Part shown: positions 45,930 through 58,405 of the stretch, piece by piece | Layout of the letters: every line of letters starts with the position of its first letter | Position numbering within the stretch: position 1 is the stretch's first letter | Assembly: GCF_036417845.1 (NCBI RefSeq) | Contig: NW_027118693.1 | Span: forward strand, 2,738,001-2,802,000 | Direction of reading: 5' to 3' | Source: Apteryx mantelli | Lineage: Eukaryota > Chordata > Aves > Apterygiformes > Apterygidae | Length of the DNA stretch: 64,000 nt | The notes under the pieces: model-generated | What the model was told of the DNA's origin: nothing | What the model saw: only the letters and a program-made list of their open reading frames with translations | The model's database searches: none | Made by a program: the position numbers and the translations under genes

Positions 45930-46615
45930 TTCCCGGAGGGTACACCTCTGAGATACTGTGGTCTAAAGGCAACCTGCGCTGGAGCAGGGACACCCTGAGG
46001 AACAGCAGCCCACAGGTGAGCCATGCTGGGTCAGGGACACCACGGAGGGACTTGACCCATTGGTGAAAAAGCCCCAACACAGTGTCACAGATACTCAACT
46101 CCTGCAGAGAGAGACAACACCTAAGTGCTGTGTGCCCACTTTGGGAGGGGAGCGGGGGTTCACTTGAGAGCTGCTGGTAGACCCTGCCAGGAAGTGGGGG
46201 AACAAACAGGAGGAGTCAGAAATCTGTGTGCATTTACAGGGCTGCAATCTCATTGGGATCATGGAGACGTGGTGAGAGAGCTCACACAACTGTAATGCTG
46301 GGAGGGATGGACAGAGGCTCTTTAGGAGGCACAGGCTGGGATGGCAAGGAGGGGCAGTTGTCCTTTATGTGAGAGAGCAGCGGGAAGGCATGGAGCTCTG
46401 CCTGGGCATGGAGGATAAGCTGGTTGAGACCTGATGGGTTAGGATTAATGGGCAGATCATGGGCAATGTTTGTGTGGGTGTCTGCTCTAGACCGCCTGGT
46501 CAGGAAGGAGTAGATGAGGCCTTCCTCGGACAACCACCAGAAGCCTCCTATTCACAGGCCCTGGTGCTCAGGCAGGCTTGACCTACCCCGAGATCTGCCA
46601 GAGGGACAACACAGA
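45930..46615 (+). mobile_element. CR1 5' region and endonuclease fragment
   Basis: From about 46195 the sequence follows the CR1 endonuclease domain: CTGCAATCTCATTGGGATCATGGAGAC for the catalytic site region, then CTTTATGTGAGAGAG and GATGAGGCCTTC. Frameshifts are present. The stretch 45930-46040 (GCTGGAGCAGGGACAC and neighbours) resembles CR1 5' sequence, with less certainty. The sequence stops at about 46615, where antisense CR1 begins. Confidence 0.75.
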
Positions 46616-47010
46616 AGGGAGATACCTCCACCTTTCCCCTCTCCTTTGTCACCAAGGCCCCTACCCCAATTAGCAGCAGGGCCACATTTTCCCTAGCCTT
46701 CCTCTTGCTGCTGATGGATCTGTAGAAGCCTTCCTTGTTGCCCTTCACTTCCCTCACCAGATTCAACTCCAGGTGGGCTCTGGCTTTCCTGACCCCATCC
46801 CTCCATGCTTGGACAGTGTCTCTCTATTCCTCCTAGGTCACTTGTATCTGCTTTCACCTCTTGTAGACTTCCTTTTTACGTCTGAGTTTTGTCAGCAGCT
46901 CCTGGTTCATACCTGCAGGCCTCCTGATGCTTCTTCTTGATTTTCAGTTTGTCAGGATAGTTCATTCTTGAGCTTGGGGGAGGTGATCCCTCTTCCCTCC
47001 AGGACTGTAC
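46616..47010 (-). mobile_element. CR1 ORF2 linker fragment, inverted
   Basis: On the minus strand this covers the region between the CR1 endonuclease and reverse transcriptase (EGFYRSISSKRKARENVALL, compare the start of the CR1 at 35.9 kb) and its upstream part. It is directly joined, head to head, to the plus-strand endonuclease fragment. Confidence 0.85.
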
Positions 47011-47980
47011 TGCTTGGGATTCTTCTAGAGCAGATCCTGAAGAGGCTTTGGGGCAGGCACCTCGTGCCAGGCCACCTTGTCCAGGGACAGGTCTCCAGCC
47101 TGGCCTTCAGCAGCACCTTGAGAAATACACAAGTCCCTGCATGCTGCACTGTCTGCCGTCCCACTGTGCAGATGTCCTGAGGCACATCCAGGGCCTTTCA
47201 CTGTGCTGGCCTGGCATCATGCAGGGTCGGTGGGCTGGTGCGAGAGCCTGTGGCTCTCCCCACACCCTGGGCTCTCCAGGGCAGCTGGAGGCCTCAGCAC
47301 CCCTCGGAGCTACTCATGGGATGCTACGGGGGTGGGCCTCAGGGGCAGAGGGGGGGGTCCCCTCTGATGCAGGCGTGAGGCTTAGCTCCCCCACAACACC
47401 TGATGACTCACAGCCTGGGATGGGGAGGACACATCCCTCCTTGAATGGTCCTGCAGCCTTTCTAGGAGCCATAGAAAATTGTTGCCACCAAGAAGTAAGA
47501 GGAGCAGGTGGGAAGCCTTTTGTCTCCCAAGGGTGGAAGGAATCCTCAGGATGGTGGGGATGACACATGCCCAGCTGACTGGGGTTAAGGGAAATGGAGG
47601 GAGGGTTACAATGGAGGAGGGGAACAAGTTCACAAAAATGGTTAGGTTGGAGTTCAGTGCAAGATAGTTTACCAGGGTGGAGGGGGAAGGCGTAACTACA
47701 AAGATGTAGTTAATTACACTGAAGCCTCAAAAACCATCTCTAGCCTCTAAAACAAAGTGATGTTGTATCTGTCTATCTATATGCAAGTGATATTGCATTA
47801 CTCTAATGTTTTTCTTGCTTCTTGCATGCTCATTTGTATCGAACTGAGTCACTATGGGGGGAAAAGTCCGGCAGTGCTCAGGCAGCACTCGACTCTCAGG
47901 GCCTGTTTCACATTCTCACACTTAAGCTTGCAGAAGGAGGATTCAGGGAGGGCTCATGACAATGGTCACTCTCACCGAAC
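47011..47980. other. No supported gene
   Basis: GC-rich at first, with chance frames on both strands; no domain or repeat recognised. Confidence 0.5.
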
Positions 47981-48724
47981 TGCCAAGCTCAGAGAGTTGT
48001 GATCAGCCTCATGGAGGGCAGCTGGAGGCCAGGCACCAGCAACGTACCCCAGGGGTGGATTCTGGACCCAATACAAGTTCAACAGGAGCCAGGAATGTGC
48101 CCTTGCAGCAAAGCAAAGCACCGCATCTTGGACTGCATTAGGAAGAGTGCTGCCAGCAGGACAGAGGAGGTGATCTTTCCCCTCTACTCAGCACTGGTGA
48201 GACCGCATCTGGAGTGCTGTGTCCAGTCCTGGGCTCCCCAGGGTAAGAGAGACACGCACATACTGGAGCAAGTCCAGGTAAGAGCCACAAAGATCATGAG
48301 GGGACTGGAGCATCTGTCACAGGAGGAGAGGCTGAGAGAGCTGGGACTCTTCATCCTGCAGAACAGAAGGCTCCGGGGGGATCTCATCAAAGTGTATAAA
48401 TACCTAATGGGGGGCAGTAAAGAAGATGGAGCCAGGCTCTTCTCAGTGGTATCCAGGGGCAGAAAAAGAGGCAATAGGCACAGACCAAAGTACAAGAAAT
48501 TCCATTTAAACTTGAGAAAAAAAAAACTTTTTTGCAGTAAGGGTGATTGAACACTGGAACAGGCTGCCCAGAGAGGTTGTGGAGTCTCCATCTCAGGAGA
48601 TATTCAAAACCCAACTGGGAATGGTCCTGAGCAAGCTGCTCTAGCTGACCCTGCTTTGAGCAGGGTGGTTGAACTGGTCAGTCTCCAGAGGTCTCTTTCC
48701 ACCCTCAACCATTCTATGTTTCTA
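47981..48724 (+). mobile_element. CR1 3' fragment with internal deletion
   Basis: It starts in ORF2 before the FADD region (AGCTCAGAGAGTTGTGATCAG). It then skips about 300 bp present in the intact CR1, joining near 48060-48090. It continues to the end of ORF2 and the 3' untranslated segment, finishing near ACCATTCTATG. An open frame of 183 codons remains (47999-48550), ended at an A10 tract. It is older than the 35.9-kb copy. Confidence 0.92.
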
Positions 48725-51700
48725 CAAATCCTCCCCCAGGTACTTTTAGGCACAGCTGTGTGGAAGCAGGCCTGTCTAGCACAAAACATCTGCAACAGCC
48801 TTGCTGAAGTCAGTGTGACCCAGTTATTGAAGGAATATATTGTTTGTAAAAGAATGCGCTATCTTTACTGTTAGAGATTCCTTTTCTGAAGTAATTCCGT
48901 CCCTGGTGTCACATCCTGCTTATCCACATAGCTGTAGTTCTGTGAAGGACAAGACATATAACCCAAAGATATGTAAACTCTGTAACTGCCTCATTTGGGC
49001 AGAGTTCTTATCAGCAGAGTTTGGCACTCTGGTTAAATATCAGTTCATGAGGCAGGAAAGTCAAATAAGGAATGGAAACTAAGGAGAACAACAACAACAA
49101 CAACAACAACAACAGCAACAGCAAAAAGACAAAACGTTCAGCAGGCATTGAAATTCCTTTCACTACTCTTTGCATTTCCCAGCACCTGTCAATTATATTT
49201 AATATTAGCAAATACACCTTTCTTGTGTTTTCCTTCTTGAATAGCCTATATTTCAACTGGACAAGATGGTACTTCTGAGTGCTATTGCTTTTATGTTCTC
49301 CAATCCTTAGTTGTATAAAGGAGTTACCATGAAAGAAAAAGGTATGGGTTTTTTTGCTTCACACACTGTCATTCTAAAAGTAGGACAGACTTACATTAAC
49401 TGTGGTTCAGTACACCACAGTAATCACAGACCTGACTTCTCCGTTTTTCATTTCTTTTCATCACGGAGGGTGTACTCAATATTATATAGTGCATTTATGA
49501 ATACTTTGGAAAAGACCTCGTTCTTCCTCTCTGTTTCCTTTCTGAAGGATATTTGGAAAATTAGAAGGAGTGAAGGAATATTCTGCTTCTTAACAGCTTT
49601 TGGAATAGACCCAAAGCCCAGAGTCATGGAGGTAGTTCAATACATACAACATGAAGAGCTGAAAGTCACTGAACAGCATACCACTTGTTCAGCACACTGC
49701 CACTTAACCAGAACTCACATTTCATTTCCTCGTAAGAGCAGAGGAGTTGTTTCTGTGCTTCTTGGCCAGGGTAAGTCTATTATAGACAGGGAAGTCTATT
49801 GACAGACATGTAAAGATGCAATGACAGCTTTTAACCTAGAGTTGAAAAACTGGAGTTCAGACAATCACAGTTTCCCACTGGCAAAGTAGTACAACCTCGT
49901 TATAGTCTTTGGGTGCTTCAGTTGCTTCTGGGTCTTTCTGTGTGAGGAAAATACAGAAAACAGAGTAAACAAAATACTAACAACCGCCAATGAGAAACAC
50001 TGGGGGCCATTTGGGGAGTGCAGTGTTTCATTCCTGGTATCAAAACAAGTCAAAAAAGACAGACTGAAACTGAACGCCTTGCAGTTGTCTGATCAAAATA
50101 ATTTCTCTTTTTTAAGAAAGAAAATAGTTCTTCTTGGTTTTCATCTTTATCAGCTCTATCCAGTGCTTTTCTGTGCATGTTTTCCAAACGCTAGAGAGGA
50201 ATCAATACACAAGAGAAAAGCAAGCCATGTTTTTACCAGTGTGCGCAATGGTTTCCAATGATTGTTAGACTATTTTTCTGGTATCCTGAGATCAGAAAGA
50301 AGAAAATAGTCAGAGGGTTTTCTCTGGACAAATTAAACTTGTATCTGTGTCTCTTGATGCCAGATGGACTCTCTTTTTCGCAGAGAGGTTTCTTCTTGCC
50401 ATCATTTCCAATTAAGACACATTTAAGAGGAGTGCCCTGGTGTAAAAGGGAAATACTTCTTCCTCTGCTCTTCCGACATGGCTAGGAATCCCTTCTAGCT
50501 GACTTTCACTAGAGTCATGTCATTGTCTGTTGTCCTTAGTTTCATTTTCCACAAACTACATCTCTCTTGCGAATAGGCTTGCAGTAAAATCCCCATGCTG
50601 CTGAAGCCAATGGGAATTTTAATCCTGGCCACCATTGCCTCCTGAGGTCTTGTCTTAGAAGGACATAGCCAATGACATATTGCAACTTTCTTCTTCATTA
50701 GAATGAAAGCGATTATGGTTTAGGACATGTAAAAGCTTTCTTTGCACTTTCATGGACCTACTGCAATCGTCTGGTGCCTCTAGCGCTCCCTTCTAGACCC
50801 TTCCATCTCACTTCTTCCTCCTACATCCTGTTCTTTTCAGGGACACCTTGAAAGCTGCAGTCAGAATAGCACCACATGTACAATGATGACGGCATGGCAG
50901 TGAATTTGAGGACAGAGGCCCTCATGTTGTCTTTTACATGAATGTAAAAAAGCCCTAAGTGCTGTGATTCAATGAATCTGCCCCTGGAGAGCTCTGTAAG
51001 GGAAGAAGAGGCAGAAGAAGAGATGGGAAATATGCCTATATAGACATAGCAGTTCCTCAGATCTTCTCCATTCGGAGTGTTGGTAGGAAATGCATTCTGA
51101 TGACAAACTGTATATACAGATCCATGTCTCTCTATCTTTCTGCCTCTGTATACTCACATAGGGCAAGTAATTGCTGCAGTGCATCACATAGTGCTTGGCA
51201 CTAAAAAAGAAAGAACAAAGTAATTCAGATTGATAAAAAATTATTGAAATTGTGGAAGTGTGGATATTCTTCTGTTCTTGCATGGAGTTACTTTAAAATA
51301 GCTTTCACCTTATATCTAAATGTTTGCATTTAGGCCTTCATTCATTTGCCAACATATAGAGGCTATTGCTTCTCGAGGTGCCCTGTGGTTCCCATATGGT
51401 GCTGGGAAATGTGACCTAGGAGCTATGGGAAGCTTTCAGGAGCATTAGCTTGTCACCAGAAGTCTCTCAAGACCTCTCAGGGAGACACCTTCTTTCTCTC
51501 CCTTGACTAGAAAGGGAAGTCCGGACAGCTGGACTGGACAGAGGCCTCTGCACTGAAGGGGTCTGGCACTGGGTGAGATCAGTCTCATCGCTGTTGTCGT
51601 CTAAACTGGAGTCGCACTTCAGTTACCATGCAGGGATTGAAAGGGGAGTGTGGCTAGATTTATTGGGACACCTTTAAGATATCACAATAAGACAGGTCTG

Positions 51701-51879
51701 TTGAGACTTGTGCAAATTTGGCCATCCCAAAAGAGAGTGTTTCACTGAAGCTGGTCACCCTGCTTTCCTCTGTCAGTCGAGAAAGCTCGACAGCCCAGGA
51801 TGCGACTTGCTCTGTGCAAAGAGTTAGGAGTGGCATGGACAGCCCTGGGCAGGGGGTATTTGCAGAGGCACCGGGCTTT
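48725..51879. other. Intergenic, AT-rich, no supported gene
   Basis: The longest frame (49311-49802, plus, 163 codons) has no recognisable domain, no signal peptide and no homologue that I know. Other frames are short. Confidence 0.5.
49086..49113. repeat. (AAC)n microsatellite
   Basis: About nine AAC units followed by an interrupted AGC/AAC extension. Confidence 0.92.
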
Positions 51880-52110
51880 GCAGGAGAGTCAGAGTCCAGT
51901 ACTCTCTGACCAGGTTCTTTTAGATATCCCCCCCCACACGGGGAGTGCAATGTTTAATCTAAAAGTTTCCTTTGAAGATATTTGATGTTACACGGGATTC
52001 CTGATTTAGCAGAGTGATCCAGCAATATACTGAAATCACAGTACACTCATGCAGTTCAATCACAATACCAATGTGATTCCCATTACCGGTCTCTATAATA
52101 TGCTCACCAT
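51880..52110 (+). repeat. Dispersed repeat, copy 1 (partner 61620-61870)
   Basis: It aligns with the other copy over about 230-250 bp. Shared segments include AGAGTCCA(G/A)TACTCT(C/A)TGACCAGG, ATATACTGAAATCACA and AATGTGATTCCCATTAC. The copies are well diverged. It may be part of an old LTR, but no ends were found. Confidence 0.7.
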
Positions 52111-53922
52111 CACGACGCTGGGTGTCCCCAGTTGCCGGGAAGGAATACGTGGATTGAAGCCAGCTCAAGCCCGTTGCTCTCTTTGAAATTCCTTTGTTAG
52201 TTGTTGAGGTTTTATACTCGATGTTGGGCTGAGCCACGTATACACTTCCTCCATGCTGGTCTGGCTAATTCAGGGAGACGTTCACATGCTTTTGATCAGC
52301 TCAGGAAGAAAGAGTTACATCTGGTCCAATTAATGGCTATGGCTACTTACCTAAAACAAAGGTCACCCTCTGGTCCCCTCTGTGTTGAGATAAAGTCAGT
52401 TCTCTGCGCAACAGCAAGGATTAATGAGCCGCATCCTACACTGTTGCTGAACTTCATGGGCACCTCACCCTCTGAGCCTTCTCCCATTGCAGGGGTTATT
52501 GGTCAGTCACAATGACAGACAGAACAGCTGCGTAATGGTGGAGTCCTGATTATAACAGACATTTTTTAGAAAATGTCAATACAAAAGGAAAAAGAAAGAA
52601 ATTAAGAACATGATCTCATACAAAGAAAATTGTTTGTTGTATTTTTCAACTTTTTCAGTACTTTGACATCTTTTTGCCCTTCTGGGTTATGTTTCCTTTT
52701 TATATACTGGTCTTTTGGGGGGAATTTGTACGATCTGTTTTTTTTTTTTTTTTTTTTGAAAAGGAAAGTGACTTTTAGAATTGGGGTGTCATGCAGTGAC
52801 AGGGTCACAGGCATCTGGTGCCATTGCAGGTGCCCCGGTCCTCTCTGCCCAGCCTCCATCTGCAGCTCCGAGGGGCTCTGGTCTCCCGCAGGTCCCCTGT
52901 AAGAGCTGCCAGGCCCTGGCAGGTACCTCACGTGATACACTGGGGCCTCTCCAAGTGCCACTGCATGCTTGTGCTTAGACACCTGAGCTCTGCCTGGAAA
53001 GCCAAAGAACTTTTTTCAACATTTAAAACATAAGAGCACATTTGCATCAGCTGCAATAATTGGATACTTTCTATAAAATGTGAGTGTTTTCCTGTGATGC
53101 CAGAACAGAAGTTTTCAGGAAGGGTATGAATCTCAGGAGAAGAAATATTCCCCCGGACTTGCATTACCACTGCTACAGAGGTCTGTACTATTGTGTATTT
53201 CATTTCATTAATATGTCACAAATTTACACGTCTCCTTCTTAACTTGTACTTTTCCAAAGTAGCCTTTTCAGCACACCATTTGGACATATTCACTTGGCAG
53301 AGTTTTCCTCCACCTGTCACTATTTGTTCATTCAGATACCTGTCAGCTACCTTATTTGTGCTTTGAGCTTCAGGGAGTTGAAAACTTACCCTGTCTTCCA
53401 ATAGTCTGTATAATTGTCTTTTTAGCCAACTGCTTAATTATGTTTCCATCTAGCCTTTCCTATCCCTCTGTCTAAAGCATTTCTAGGGAGGTTATCCCTT
53501 ATGGAAAGCAGACCTCACGGGAGGAAGCTTGGACTTAACATAGAGTTGAGGAGTGTGTTTTTTGTTATTTTTTTCAGCTGTATCACATTCTACTTTTGTT
53601 TGATTGTCATTAAGAGAAATCCTTCCATGTCTCTTTGCAGCTAGTTGTCTAAGGAAAGCAGGTGGGAATTGGTGCCTATGAGTTGTGATATTCAGCTGCA
53701 GACTTCAGTGGAAAAAGCTAAGAATGATTTAAGTGCCAGGTGGCTGATGGGAAAAGATGGGGTTGGGCAGCTGGGGAGGAAGATTGTCCATGCATGTCTG
53801 ACTTGAAGAATAGTGTTTCTCCTACATGTCCAGACTTCATTAAGAGACCCTGTAGATCAATATCAATTGGAGAATGTTGATATCAATTATTCTGTAAGCC
53901 AAAAAAAAAAAAAAAAGAAAAA
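52111..53922. other. Intergenic, no supported gene
   Basis: The stretch includes a T19 tract (52739-52757) and an A-rich tract (53900-53921) that precedes the old CR1. No gene was recognised. Confidence 0.5.
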
Positions 53923-54185
53923 GTGGGTGGCCACTCTCTTCCTAATGCAGCCCCATATGCAGCTGGTCCCATTTGTGGTGAGTCCGCACCACTGGGTCAT
54001 ATGGCATATCTCATAACATCCAGGCCCTTCTCCTCAGGGTCACTCCTCTGCTGGTCAGGTCCCAGCCTGATGCGCGGGTTGTTCTGCCCCCTGATACAGG
54101 ACTTGCCACTTCTCCTTGTACAACTTTATGAGGCTTTTGTTGGCCAAATCTCCAAGCTTCTCAAGGCCCCAAGATTTATCATGGG
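53923..54185 (-). mobile_element. Old antisense CR1 fragment
   Basis: The plus-strand text parallels the reverse complement of CR1 ORF2 around and after the FADD motif. For example, TTGTACAACTTTATGAGGCTTTTGTTGGCC corresponds to the segment encoding N-L-M-K-F in the intact copy, and GCCCTTCTCCTCAGGGTCACTCCTCTGCTGGTCAGG corresponds to the segment before it. Many changes; ends approximate. Confidence 0.6.
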
Positions 54186-57100
54186 GAAACCTGTTACCTC
54201 ATGTATGCAAAGACTTTGATTCAGAGCAGAGACATGCTGGCATAGGTAGCCATAGGTAGTAATGGTGAAACAAGGTTCCCACTAAAGGAGCAAACCCTGC
54301 AGTACCCTAAGCCAGTGAGAAACAGAGCTGGTCCGTGCAGGAATGGGAGGAGAGAAGTTTGCTGCCTGAGCTGACTCTGCAGCATCTTGGAGCCTTTGAC
54401 AGAGGTGAGCCAATGTCCAGGAAGGACAAGGTGCTTTGAGAAGTTCCTGGGCCTGCAGAGCCTGTGATCCAGCCACCCTTGGACATCAATAGCACAGTCC
54501 CTGTTCATATCATCTGGGGGGTGAGAAGACGTTTCGGGAGAGGAGAATTAGCAGGGTTCAAGAGTGTAGGTTTACAGTGGAGACCTTGGTGTGATGTGCC
54601 TCCCATTTATGCAGCACTCTTGGATGTAGGTTGGATGGACTTTGCCTGAAGGCAGTGGTAGGATTTAGCTTTTTGGGCACAGGTAGGAAACCTAAGATGC
54701 CCTGGGGCATTTGCCCAGCAACCTCTCCAAAAGGGCGTGGTTTTCCTGTAGGTCCCATGCTGTATCTCCTGGAGACATGTGGTTGTGTTGCACACCCCAG
54801 GCACCTGCCGTGGCCCTGCCTATGGCCTATTTTTATGTCATTAAATCAAGTGGCTGAACTGAATTATATCAGTGGTCTGCAGCGTAGGGATCTGCATGTG
54901 TCTCAGCTTCCTAGTGAGTGGAGCTCTCCTCATAGCAGGCACCTAGTGCCATTTCAGATGACCAAGGAAATTCCCCAGCTGGCCTCCACCTGATGCTCTA
55001 GAAGGATGCTGGTCTCCCAGCTGCTCCATCAGAGCAAGCAGACACTGGCACATGCCTCAGACCACCTCTGTCTCTTCAAATAGCACAAGGTGTTTGTGTG
55101 TGAGCAACTGACTCCCACCCTCCATCTCCATTGATAATAATGGGAGCTTAGACACGGAGCTCGCGTGCAGACATCTCTGTTGTTCACACTTCAGCTTGGG
55201 CAAGGGGAATCCCACGTCCTGTGAGTTGTGGAGTTCACGGGAGGGATCTGAATCCCCCTGCAGGCCAGGGGCTTCTAAACCAGCATGAGATGCCTGGATT
55301 GATTCATCTGAAGAGTACTTGAACCATGGGAAAATGAACTGCCTTCTTGTCCCTGTCTAGGTGTCCTGCCTAGTTAAGAGATGGGAATAGGGTCTTCCAG
55401 AGTGAGACATTGCCACCTCTCTTAGAAAAGCACCCTCTGATGTGACAAATTGCAATGCTGGAATGGGTCTCCCTTCAGCATTTAGAGAGAGACAAAAGAA
55501 GATTATTTTAGTCTACCTCAGTGAATATTTCCCCGGAGGAGGGAGTACAAAGGACAAATTAAGTCACATCTTCAGCTGGGCTGCTGTTCCCAAGGGGGGC
55601 CAGGCTCCTGGGACAGAGGGAGCTCCTGGCAACCTGGCAGCACTGCTGAGAGACAGCTGCGTGCAGGAGCAGCTCTTCTGCAGAGAGCAGCAGGGCTCCA
55701 GGCACTACCTGCAGGTGCCAAGATGAGATGAAGAAGATGAGCAAGATGAGTGAGACAGAAGTTCATGGCAATCAGGAGTGGGTAGACGGCTGAGAGCTCA
55801 CTGGAGGAGAAATCTTCACAGCCCCTAACACAGTAAGTCTCTGGCTGCAGGGCAATGCAGCTGAGGCATCCTGAGGTTTTCTCTAAAGCTAGCACATCCC
55901 ATGGCTGATTGGGTCTGTCAGGATGGGTATCCCAGTCCCTCCTGTGTGGGGCAGGAGGTGCTTTAGAGCAGGGATTCCCAGCCACTCTGTCAGAGGGAAA
56001 CGGCGTCCTGCTACCTTCTCCCAGGGATGCTGGCAGGGTGTGAAGCAGAGGTGTGCACACAGGTCTGCTCAGGGCTGTAACTCAGAGCAGTGTCTCTGCA
56101 TCCCAGAGTGCTGTGTGTCCGGGACAGTGACTCTGCCTCCTGTGAAGGTCAGTACTCAGCCTGCCTAGGGAACTCCCCACGGTGCTGTGGGGAGAAGTTC
56201 TGGGTGGGATGATTGACCCCTGGCAGGACATGTTCATTCTCCTGTTGAGAGGGTGCTGCATGGGTCAGGGCTGCTCTCAGCTCCGGCTCACCCTGAGAAC
56301 ATTTCTGGAGGTGGCTTTCCAAAAGGAAAGTCAAGACAGGGATACCTGAAAGGGAAGGAGCTGTCATGAGTCTCTGCTTTCAGTGTTATTCTCTTTGTTG
56401 GGATGAAATGTTAGTGGAGCTGTCAGGTTTAAACAGGGGCTTGAGATTCCAAAATAGTGACAGTGAGAGAGGAACAGTTCTGGAAGGAACTCAACAAATC
56501 CCTTCATGCACCCCTCAGCCTACAGACAGAACCAGCATCACCTTTGCAGCTTCATCAAGGTTTCTCTCAGATGCTCCTTAGCCCCTGCAAACACCGAGGT
56601 GCCCCTGGGCAGTGCCCTGCCCCAGGGAGGTTTCTGCAGGGCAGAGCTGAGCACCCAGTGGGTGGGATGGGGTCTGTAAGCACTGACATGCCATGTGGGA
56701 CAAAGAAAGAGCTCCCTGCAGGCACAGCTCCAGGCAGCAGAGTCACAGTCAAAGAGTGAGAGGAAACTACAAGCTCCAATGTCTCATCTCCTCTCCCAGC
56801 ACAGCCCTCAAAAAACTAGATTCCTCTGCTCTCAGTAGTGTCATTTCTTTTTATAGTAACATGAGTGCAAATGTCCTCCCCCTCAGAGGTGCAAGCACAG
56901 GGCAGCTGGGAACAAGACTGATGGACACGCCAGCTCTCCTCGCTCTGCACTAAAGACAGAGTGAAGCCTTTGGCCTCTCAGGAATCACAGCTATTCACTC
57001 GAAGTGCAGCTGCAGTGCTGAGGATCTCTGTCTCCAAGAATCCTCCTCAGGGATGACAGGGGAATCTAAAAGAAAACAAAAGAATCCTTAAAGCTATTGA

Positions 57101-57469
57101 AGAGCACACATTGTCTAGAACGGAGAGTGAAGATGCTGGAAAGCCCTTCAACATTGTGAGTGGATGAAATCTGACTAAAACTGTGACTTTGAAAGTTTAG
57201 TCACCCGTGCTCCCATGTCCCCACTGCTGTGGGTCAGGACTGCCTCCTCCGGAGCCCATGGGAAGAGGCCCCTGCTCCTCACGGCAAACTCAGGCAGCAC
57301 AAAGGGGAGCTCAAGCCATGGAGCTCAGTGACGGTCCTGGCAAGATGAGGGTAGATAATGTGTATGTTTGGGGGGGTTCTATGCAAAACTATTGCTCATA
57401 CAAAACTGTCTCCTGTCTTCTCACTGTCTCCTCTTCCTTGGATAGTCCCTGTGGGCCCTGAGGGAGCAA
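54186..57469. other. Intergenic and upstream region of the OR14-like receptor
   Basis: No gene was recognised. The last part (about 57,410-57,448) has a pyrimidine-rich tract ending in TTGGATAG, a possible 3' splice site about 20 bp before the receptor ATG. This would fit an upstream non-coding exon, usual for olfactory receptors. Confidence 0.5.
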
Positions 57470-58405
57470 ATGCCCAACAGCAGCTCCCCCACTGAGTTCC
57501 TGCTCCGGGCGTTTGCTGACACATGGCAGCTGCAGCTCTTGCACTTCTCGCTCTTCCTGGGCATCTACCTGGCTGCCCTCATGGGCAATGGCCTCATCAT
57601 CACTGCTGTAGCCTGCGACCGTCGCCTCCACACCCCTATGTACTTCTTCCTCCTCAACCTCTCTGCTCTGGACCTTTGCTCCATCTCCACCACTGTCCCC
57701 AAATCCATGGCCAATTCCCTGAGGGACACCAGGGCCATTTCCTACTCAGGATGTGCTGCCCAGATCTTTCTGCTTCTCTTTTTGTTCTCAACAGAATATT
57801 ATCTTCTCACAGTCATGGCCTATGATCGCTACGTTGCCATCTGCAAACCCCTTCACTACAAGACCCTCATGGGCATCAGAGCTTGTGCCAAAATGGCAGC
57901 AGCTGCCTGGGGCAGTGCTTTTCTGACTGCTGTGGTGCACACTGGGAACACATTTTCCATACCACTCTGCCAAGGCAATGTCGTGGACCAGTTCTTCTGT
58001 GAAATTCCCCAGATCCTCAAGCTCTCCTGCTCAGACTCCTACCTCAGGGAAGACAGGGTTCTTGTGGTTAATGCCTATTTATTCTTTGGGTGTTTTGTTT
58101 TCATTCTTCTGTCCTATGTGCAGATCCTCACAGTTGTGCTGAGGATCCCCTCTGAGCAGGGACGGCACAAAGCCTTTTCCATGTGCCTCCCTCACCTGGC
58201 TGTGGTTTCCCTCTTTGTCAGCACTGTCATGTTTTCCCATCTGAAGCCCCCCTCCATGTCCTCCCCAGCTCAGGATCTGGTGGTGGGAGTTCTGTACGTG
58301 GTGGTGACGCCAACACTGAACCCACTCATCTACAGTTTGAGGAACAAGGAGCTCAAGGGTGCACTGAAGAAATTGATTCCACTGGGACAATGTCAGCACC
58401 AGTAA
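57470..58405 (+). CDS. Olfactory receptor, OR14-like, intact
   Basis: An intact intronless odorant receptor of 311 residues. It starts MPNSSSPTEFLL with an N-glycosylation site at residue 3. It then shows, in order, GNGLII in helix 1, LHTPMYFFLLNLSALD in helix 2, the helix 3 end MAYDRYVAICKPLHY, loop 2 with cysteines and QFFCEIPQ, LLSYVQIL in helix 5, KAFSMCLPH at the start of helix 6, and PTLNPLIYSLRNKELKGAL in helix 7. All family signature residues, including NPxxY, are present, so it can be functional. CEIPQILKLSCSD and KAFSMCLPHL are what I know from OR14-type receptors, the group much expanded in birds. The minus strand is also open in places but has no receptor sense. Confidence 0.96.
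   Translation: MPNSSSPTEFLLRAFADTWQLQLLHFSLFLGIYLAALMGNGLIITAVACDRRLHTPMYFFLLNLSALDLCSISTTVPKSMANSLRDTRAISYSGCAAQIFLLLFLFSTEYYLLTVMAYDRYVAICKPLHYKTLMGIRACAKMAAAAWGSAFLTAVVHTGNTFSIPLCQGNVVDQFFCEIPQILKLSCSDSYLREDRVLVVNAYLFFGCFVFILLSYVQILTVVLRIPSEQGRHKAFSMCLPHLAVVSLFVSTVMFSHLKPPSMSSPAQDLVVGVLYVVVTPTLNPLIYSLRNKELKGALKKLIPLGQCQHQ

Noticed and set aside
49311..49802. 163-codon plus-strand frame in AT-rich DNA
   Set aside because: No motif, signal or context to support a gene; kept only as a note.
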